Positions 9,187-15,610 of a stretch of 15,610 nucleotides of DNA are shown piece after piece; within the stretch, counting starts at the first letter, position 1, and each line of letters starts with the position of its first letter. The notes under the pieces were generated by a model. The model saw only the letters and a list, made by a program, of their open reading frames with translations, was not told the DNA's origin and did no database searches. The translations under genes were made by a program, and so were the position numbers. Where the stretch lies: the NCBI GenBank assembly GCA_000310025.1, contig FN649742.1, positions 2,128,938 through 2,144,547 on the forward strand, read 5' to 3'. This DNA comes from Ectocarpus siliculosus (lineage: Eukaryota > Sar > Phaeophyceae > Ectocarpales > Ectocarpaceae).

Positions 9187-9208
9187 TATAGTATAGTATA
9201 GTATAGTA
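9187..9208. repeat. (TATAG)n microsatellite
   Basis: Four full pentamer units and a partial one in the intergenic region, too far from IFT172 (about 1.3 kb) to call a core promoter element. Confidence 0.85.
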
Positions 9209-9610
9209 CGGACATTAGAAGGTGCTGAGTGGAGACCGGAACGGTTTAATGTGAAGACAACAACAACAACAAAAAACTTCTCCGTCAGGAACAACCATAC
9301 AAACATCGTGTCGCTGTAACAAAACACAACTTGGTATTATTTTTTGTCACTTATATTACGGACAGCAGCAGGTACATACAGTATTTATTTGACAAATATT
9401 CAAGGGGAAGAGGAAGATGATGACATGTTTTGGATATCTCTCACAAAACTCTCTCAGGACACGGGACTAACCCAGAATCAAATCATCGCGCTGGGCGTCT
9501 GGGTGCACTTCCCACTTATTTTGGTCCAAGAGAAAAATATTGGTACAATGACCCACTAGGTAAAAACGTAACCAGCCACTACATAGATTTAGGTACAGTA
9601 GCATGTTGCG

Positions 9611-9696
9611 CATCCCTTGCAAAGGAGTAAGTAGAATTCCGGACAAATTTTTGCATCCCTTGCAAAGGAGTAAGTAGAATTCCGGACAAATTTTTG
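9611..9696. repeat. Perfect 43-bp tandem duplication
   Basis: The segment 9611-9653 (starting CATCCCTTGCAAAGGAG, ending CAAATTTTTG) is repeated without change at 9654-9696. Absence of differences suggests a recent slippage or end-joining duplication, or an assembly artefact. Confidence 0.97.
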
Positions 9697-10177
9697 ACAT
9701 GCACAGAGAACAAAACGTGACCGCGAGGGGTACCAAAGATGGAGTTTCTAGTCGTCCGCGTGAGGGCCGGGGGGGGGGGTTGCACTTAAATGTTCCATTC
9801 GTGAGTCCCCTGGTTCTTCGTCTACGTTGTCCAGCAGCAGGCAGTAGTTGCTCGCTCTCTCGATGGGGCCACAGGCATCTTTTGAGCGGAGTGTTAGCCT
9901 TTCTTGCAAGGGTGGTTGGTGCTCGTACCCCGTCGGTGAACACCGCTTGCCAGGAGATTGCCTCGGCAGAGAAGATCTTAGCTTCCAGAGATCCTGCTCT
10001 TACGTGCAGTAGTGGGTTGGTGTACGCTGTAAAACCGTTACGTACAAAACTTGTGTCTTTCAGTGTGTGTGTGCGGCGTATGTGAGAAGGACAGAGCTGG
10101 ACCGAAAGGGAGGAAGAGCAACTGCGGAAAGTTGGATTTCCTCTTGCGGACGGACCGGCTGCTGGGAGGAAGAGGAG

Positions 10178-10209
10178 AGAAGCACAGCAGACGAGAAGCA
10201 CAGCAGACG
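10178..10209. repeat. 16-bp tandem duplication
   Basis: AGAAGCACAGCAGACG occurs twice, head to tail, about 250 bp upstream of the IFT172 start, probably in its promoter or 5' leader. Confidence 0.88.
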
Positions 10210-10462
10210 CACGTATACCACAGCTGCTTTTGATACGCGACGGCGGACAGCTACAGTAATACTGCTGCTGCTGTAGTTGCTGTTGAACAACGCGATCCAT
10301 CGTGCTCGGAAGAGTCGGAGAGGGTGGAAGCAAGTCAACGGGCATTGCATCTCTATCCAGGGAGATATTTGCTCGTAGAGGAAACAGCAACAACAAGAGG
10401 AGAGGATAAGCAAGATACAATAACAGAGCGGGAGGTTCGAAAGGTAGATCCGATCTTCCACC

Positions 10463-13400
10463 ATGCAGCTGCGGCATCTGAACACGATCATACAGCCTGC
10501 GACGGGCGAGGGCGGTGATGGCGCCAAGATGTCGAAGGTCATGGCTGTGGCGTGGGCACCGAACAACCGCAAGCTGGCGGTGTGCACGGTGAGTGATATC
10601 GTGGGTTAGGGTCTCGCTGGCGGTAAGATGTAAGACTTGGATGAGACGATAGACGATAGGGTAACAACCATCGCGCGGTGTACCAGTGTACATTTCAATG
10701 TTAACCTCGGTATCACTTGGGCTTTTGTACTGACTCTGCGGACGGTGTACTGCATGGTGCATGTACTACTGCTGCATACTTCTTCTACTTGAGTACGAAG
10801 TACCCAATACTGTAGACCTGAGGCGTATGTAGATCGATGCCAAACACTTATAACACGTCGGTTTATTTACAGACTCCCTGAGGGAGATGCTAGGCGGCAT
10901 GAGTGAGGTTACAGTAGCCTGTTCGTGACAATCCTCACACAATCATGCCCTCCAACATGTTCACACGGTAAATGGCACTACTGCCGTTGTACGCACGCGA
11001 GGTGAAAGCAGTACGGGACGTGGGCACCGACCCATACGAAGACTAGGTGTGAACCGTCAGGCACCCAGAAAAAAGGGATCTCGAGTCGATTCCTCTTGGG
11101 TCAGATGGTGATACCGATTTCATGCCGTCGGGCCTCTCTCCCCTCCAACCTACAGTAGGAAGAAGTGGCTCACGTTTCCGAAGAATAGGCACGGTTGTCT
11201 GTTTCTGACGAAAGGAAGCCTCGGCCAACTACATCATTGCAAGCAAGTACGCCCCCCAGCATTTTTTATCCCCCCCCCCCCCCCCGCCGCCCCCCACGCT
11301 TGCCCGCGGCCCCGTTCGCCCTCTCCGATACAAGGCCGACCGAGTGGTTGCTCTGTACGACGAGAACGGGGAGAAGCGAGACAGGTTCTCCACCAAGCCA
11401 GCGGAAAAGGGCCCAAAGAACTACATCGTCAGAGACCTGTGCTTCAGCCCCGACAGCACGAGGCTCGCCGTCGCGCAGAGCGACTCCATCGTTTTCGTTT
11501 ACAAGCTCGGACTGGAGTGGGGCGAGGTACACGTCTGTCTGGCCTAGTGACACAATGAGAAGCGTGCATCACCACTTGGTACTGCCTGTATTCGCCCGTC
11601 TCGTCTGGGGTATTGTGGAGCGAAAAGAGGTTGTACCCACCCTCTGCAGGGCCCCAAAACATGCTGAATACGGTTGATTTGTCTTTACATGGTCTTCCAT
11701 GGACTACTACTGCAGCTGTGATCCGCTGTTGTTGCTGAAAACCGGCACCTAAGGGAAAACTCTGTCTTCGTTGTGGTTGTCGTCGTCGTTGTTGCAAGTG
11801 TCTCCCCTCGGATGAGATCTTCTCCTGTGGCGCCTTGAATCACGCCACCCCTTCGACCTCTCCTTGAACGCACCCCGCCCACCACACCTCGCTCCTACCC
11901 CGCTCCAAACTGAGCAGAGCAAGAGCATCTGCAACAAGTTCCCGCAGCCGTCCCCGATCACGTGCATGTCGTGGCCGGAGGCGAGGCCCAACGAGGTCGT
12001 CTTCGGGCTGGCGGAGGGGAAGGTGAAGATCGGGCAGCTCAAGTCCAACAGGCCCGCGACGCTGTACAACGTGGACAGCTTCTGCGCGGCGCTGGCGACG
12101 AGCCCCGACGGCAACGGAGTGGTGTCCGCCCACGCCGACGGGACCCTCTACAGGTTTCTCTTCGACGACAACGGTGGGTTTTTCTCAAAATCCCTATCGG
12201 AAAAACGCCTGTGCGTGCGCCTGCTTAGTTAGGTAGTCTGCCACGCTTTGTTTTCGGCAGAAATCAACACGATGCTTGTTTCCGGTCAGATGTCTTCGCT
12301 CCCCTACGATGATGGACGTTTCGCGAAACAGGGCCTATCGAACTGCTGTGTTCCACACCTCTTGCACAGACAAGGCCGAAAGTAAACAAAACAAACTCAC
12401 AGCCGACAACGTCGAGACAGGATACATCGTTGCACGAGTCGATATCAGATTGGGGGTATGCTGTGCTTTCATCAAACTTCTGGTGCCACCTTTTTTGTTT
12501 ACTAAAAAAACTTGTCACTCACGTATGCATGCATGCACGGTGGACGCAGGCGCTCCATCCCACACGAAGCTCGTCATACACCCTTCTGTGCCATACGCGC
12601 TAAGCTGGGGCCTCAGCATTGTCGCTGCGGGGAACGACGGCCAGGTGTGTATGTGTGTGTCATACCGTACCGCGCTAACCGGCCGACCAACGAAAACACG
12701 TCAGCCTCAATGCGGCCGAAAATGGCTTAAACGCTCGTAAACACCCATGGTCTGGAACCCCGTGAGGGGGTGTCCTGTGGGAGGCTAGGCTAGTCTCCGG
12801 TTTGTGTGTATGTATGATGCGCAATCAATCGCGTCGTTCTACCCCTGCTCGTCCCTGTTCGTCATTGTTTTTCAACCATCTATGGGTACTTCACGTTAAG
12901 AAACTTTTGCCTTTATTGCCCTCCGAGCTTGTTTCGCCGCCCCTACATAACATACAGCGTTTCTGCTATTTACCACCACGGACATCCAGTACGCCTTTTG
13001 GTGTTGTGTTACACGTATTTGCCGAACACACAATTGGGCTGTTGATGTCTGTTGTTGCTGCTGATCGATCAACGTGACCACGACACGCCAATACCCCCCT
13101 CCCCCACCTGTCCACTCCCCACGAAATGTGCAGCCCATTACACATACGCCCACCGGGTGTACGCTAACACCCGCATCAGCGGGTCGCTCTCTTACGAAAT
13201 GGCGTGCTTTTTCGACGGCGCAGATGACGGCGGGCGGCATGGGGAGCCAACAACCATTCTTTCCGCTCCCCGCTTTGCATACCTCTGTTTCATTCGTTTG
13301 TTCCTCAGTCTTTCCTCGTGCCATCTTGATCTCTCAACCTTTGGGCGTGATAAGTTTCAGCTTCGACTTCATGTCTTTCGTTGGCGGTTCAGGTGGTTTT

Positions 13401-14982
13401 CTATGACGCAGACGGCGGTATGGAGCGCACGTTCGACTACTCGTCGGACCCGTCCTGCCGGGAGTTTACGACGGCCGCGTTCAACCCTACGGGGGACGCG
13501 GTGGTGCTGGGCAACTACGACAGCTTTCACGTCTTCGCCCACAGCCACAGGTGAGAACGAAGAACTCTAGGACTATTGTTGTTGCTGTTGTTGTTGTCTT
13601 CACATTAAAAACCGTTCCGATCTCTCTCTACCCAGTACCTTCATATGTCCGTACTGATCCAACACTTGACGCGGTCGATTCCCGTGGTCACAGGCTAACT
13701 TACCCTAAAACGGTACGCTCAAACAAACTGGCCCCGAGGGGTCCGCAAGTCAATAGAAATTCCTATGTGGCGGCTTGATGCCTAGGGCTAGCCGGGCGAT
13801 CAACGCCTCTCCAGCGCTGTTGCATCTGCCATCTTGCGCGGTAGGGGAATCCAGCCAAGCATTGTTAAATCCGGCGAGGTTGATGTGTCGAGCTGCCTAC
13901 CCGCTTGCCGTTGACAGAGCCGGGACAGGGAACGAATGGTGCATGTGTCAAGAAACATGGGCGTCATCGGTGTCCTTCCTCGCGCATTCATCATTGTTCT
14001 CATGCGAATACCTGGCGTGCGATAGTCGTAGCGGAGAAGACGATGACGTTCTTTAGGTTGTCCCTTCAATCCGTGATGTATCCCTCACTGAATCCCCGTC
14101 ACCTGTTCCCCTCGGCGGCGACAGCAACAACCGTCACCTGCTCGCGGTAAGACTGGTTTCTTCGACACACAAAACAGACCGCGACGAAGGCTTGTGGTAC
14201 AAACCTAAGCAATCTCACACGACGCACCACAACAAAGCATTACAATGCTAATGCTCCTTTTTGTTTGGGTGGTAACGATCGGCGAGGCAGGGCGGGGACC
14301 TGGGAAGAAGCCGGCGTCCGCAACGTGGAGAACATGTACACCGTCACCGCGCTCGGCTGGCGGGCGGACGGGTCCCGTCTCGCCGTCGGCTCCCTTTGCG
14401 GCTCCGTAGACGTCTACGACGCGTGCGTCAAACGGACGAGGTGTGTGCGCAACAAGGAAGACAAGAACCGACGAGAGAACAGAAAGCGCAACGTTTCGTG
14501 TGTGTGCGCGTGTGCTTGCCTGCCTGCCTGCGAGAGCTATTGCACAGTTTCCCCTCTCCCAGCGTTGCCGTGTTCCACGAGAGGAAGCGAAAGGGACCGC
14601 TGAACCGGTGCGTTCGGCCAAGGCATGGCTTGTCTTTTTGTATGTACGCACAGGCAAAACGATTTCGACGGTTGGATGCGCGGTCAATGGTTCAGGTTGA
14701 CAAGAAAAGGAAATCATACCCCAGCACACCCTCTCCCTTCCTCCCCTCATGCTCCCCGCTCCCATTGCCACAGCTCTCGAGAAACGCTCAACCAACTCCC
14801 CCCAAACTGTTGTTATCGTATCTCCCCCCACGACGATTGTGTTGCAGGTACAAGGGGCGCTTTGAGCTGACGTACGTGAGTCTCAGCCAGGTCATCGTGA
14901 AGCGCCTGTCGAGCGGGTCGCGGATCGTGCTCAAGAGCCACTTCGCGTGCGAGATTTCGAGGGTTAACATCTACCAGGACAG
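10463..14982 (+). CDS. IFT172: Intraflagellar transport protein 172, N-terminal part (exons 1-7, continues past the window)
   Basis: IFT172 is a peripheral subunit of the IFT-B complex, which carries cargo along the flagellar axoneme and is needed for flagellum assembly. Exons: 10463-10588, 11335-11526, 11918-12173, 12550-12644, 13393-13550, 14291-14440 and 14848-14982. Intron phases are 0, 0, 1, 0, 2, 2, and 2 for the open last one. The start ATG lies in CCACCATGC, and MQLRHLNTI fits the conserved N terminus. Segments diagnostic for the family include [105 protein letters not shown], and [20 protein letters not shown] plus VLKSH. Together they form most of the first WD40 propeller, about 371 residues of a protein that is about 1,750 long in animals. 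Collinearity with animal IFT172 holds over each joint with almost no gaps. The exons are clean, so the gene looks intact as far as seen. Confidence 0.96.
10589..11334 (+). other. IFT172 intron 1 (746 nt) with poly-C
   Basis: Runs from ACG|GTGAGT to ACAAG|GCC. A run of 16 C at 11270-11285 and further C-rich sequence act as the pyrimidine tract before the acceptor. Otherwise it is unique sequence with no recognisable content. Confidence 0.85.
12645..12785 (+). repeat. Intron-start dispersed repeat, copy B
   Basis: Starts at the 5' splice site of IFT172 intron 4 with GTGTGTATGTGTGTGT. It carries ACCGCGCTAACCGGC (from 12669), GACCAACGAAAA, CACGTCAGCCTCAATG, and ACCCCGTGAGGGGG at 12757-12770, in the same order as copy A. 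The similarity fades after GTGGGAG. Confidence 0.82.
13551..14290 (+). other. IFT172 intron 5 (740 nt)
   Basis: Runs from CACAG|GTGAGA to GGCAG|GGC. It holds a TTG-rich run (13573-13596) and, near 13690-13745, a GCTAAC...GGCCCCGAGGGG segment that distantly recalls the A/B module but is 140 nt from the donor. No coding content was seen. Confidence 0.8.
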
Positions 14983-15067
14983 GTGCGTGCGTGTTTGTCT
15001 GTTTCTCGACCTAGCATCGACGACCGCGCTAACCAGCTTACCAAGTGGTTCGATGTCAGTCTTGTAG
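14983..15067 (+). repeat. Intron-start dispersed repeat, copy C
   Basis: From the donor: a GTGCGTGCGTG start, AGCATCGACGACC, and then ACCGCGCTAACC at 15023-15034, exactly the 12-mer of copies A and B. ACCAA and GATGTCAGTCTTG follow, corresponding to the ACGTCAG(T/C)CTC block. The second block (ACCCCGTGAGGGGG) is not present. Confidence 0.72.
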
Positions 15068-15300
15068 AGGGGCTAGATACGTGTGCCTGTAGTGTGCGTG
15101 ATATATACCATATAATATACATCTTGTGTGACCTTCCTCTTGTGTTGTGTGACCCCAGCTGATACGGCAGGTATATACATACATACGCCGAAAGGCCTGT
15201 AAACCGGCGCCAGAATGGACGGGACAAACACACACATATAGAGAGAAGGAATGAGACAGGGGGTGGGGCTGCCGAGATTGTTTAGTTCGATATGCCCTAG

Positions 15301-15350
15301 TTGTTGTTGTTGCCGTTGCTGTTGTTGTTGTTCGTCCGGTCGTTGTTGTT
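15301..15350. repeat. Imperfect (TTG)n microsatellite
   Basis: TTG-based run with CCG and GCT interruptions, one of several TTG/CAA tracts in the window (also 3639-3661, 8111-8151, 9259-9275 and 13573-13596). Confidence 0.85.
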
Positions 15351-15610
15351 TCGTGAGAAGACAGTCGTGGGCCGATGACGACACACGACAATTGACGCCC
15401 TCTTTTGAGAAGCAGTCCCGGTGGATATAGCCTTTTTTGTCCTTTCTTGCTTCTTATTCACTTCCGTATCTCTTTCAAACGTTCATCATCCGTTCTCCCC
15501 GCTCTTTTGTGTTCGCACCTTGACGCGGCACATCACACAGGGGCGCCGTGAAAATCTATCCTCCCCCCCCCCCCAACCCTCCCCTCCCAGTGCCCTCATG
15601 CCCAATCCCC

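Larger units (their letters stand above)
7767..10462. other. Intergenic region with tandem repeats; no recognised gene
   Basis: About 2.7 kb between the helicase and IFT172. Reading both strands, I found no frame with a recognisable domain and no splice-consistent chain of GC-rich exons like those on either side. It includes a TTG-rich run (8111-8151), three approximately 81-bp tandem units (8201-8443), a TATAG microsatellite (9187-9208), a short CAA run (9259-9275), a perfect 43-bp duplication (9611-9696) and a 16-bp duplication (10178-10209). The last few hundred bases should contain the promoter and 5' leader of IFT172; I saw no convincing core promoter motif. Confidence 0.7.
14983..15610 (+). 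other. IFT172 intron 7, incomplete at the window edge
   Basis: Opens with ACAG|GTGCGTGCGTG. The next expected coding block after NIYQDR, related to VAHTSETLLLGDL in animals, was not found before 15610, so the acceptor lies outside. The intron contains repeat copy C (14983-15067), an AT-rich stretch near 15100-15120, an imperfect TTG microsatellite (15301-15350) and a run of 12 C (15563-15574). Confidence 0.75.

Noticed and set aside
9467-10762. 431-residue open frame on the minus strand overlapping the IFT172 start
   Set aside because: No recognisable domain. It runs antisense through IFT172 exon 1 and the perfect 43-bp duplication, its composition is low-complexity in places, and no related coding signal supports it.
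15541-15610. Possible IFT172 exon 8 after CACACAG at 15540
   Set aside because: The frame runs straight into a poly-proline from the C-run and lacks the conserved block expected next.

Overview
The window is nuclear DNA from an intron-rich eukaryote. It holds two multi-exon protein genes on the + strand, with long GT-AG introns rich in T and TTG/CAA-type microsatellites, plus a decayed non-LTR retrotransposon. An intraflagellar transport gene means the organism builds flagella at some stage. Together with the intron density, this fits a brown alga of the Ectocarpus type or a related stramenopile. That assignment is inference from style; nothing here is diagnostic.

Layout, left to right. (1) 1-2190: a degenerate LINE with most reverse transcriptase blocks and a C-terminal Cys/His knuckle, broken by several frameshifts and stops. 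It is followed by a duplicated 14-mer around a poly-C tract. (2) 2437-7457: the 3' half of a DEAD-box RNA helicase of the MSS116/plant RH26-RH31 type, in seven exons. The window begins the helicase just after the DEAD box, so its 5' exons must lie to the left of the LINE, which therefore appears to sit in a helicase intron; alternatively the helicase is a truncated copy. The last exon reads into a UAA, but an RGG-rich stretch continues in the same frame after it. (3) 7767-10462: intergenic DNA with three tandem-repeat loci and no recognisable gene. (4) 10463-14982 and beyond the right edge: the first seven exons of IFT172, about 371 residues of its N-terminal WD40 beta-propeller, with every splice joint supported by collinearity with the animal protein.

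The introns are the most unusual part. Three of them (two genes) carry the same sequence module 24-40 nt after the 5' splice site. In two of these the similarity extends about 150 nt. A fourth, diverged copy lies inside one of these introns, which resembles introner-like elements. The same 1144-nt helicase intron contains a stem-loop with arms of about 65 nt that could be a microRNA precursor or foldback element. The twelve complete introns fall into length groups near 380-440, 690-750 and 1144 nt, and all six helicase introns are phase 0. The helicase and IFT172 have no evident functional link. They are neighbours in the same orientation, separated by about 3 kb.
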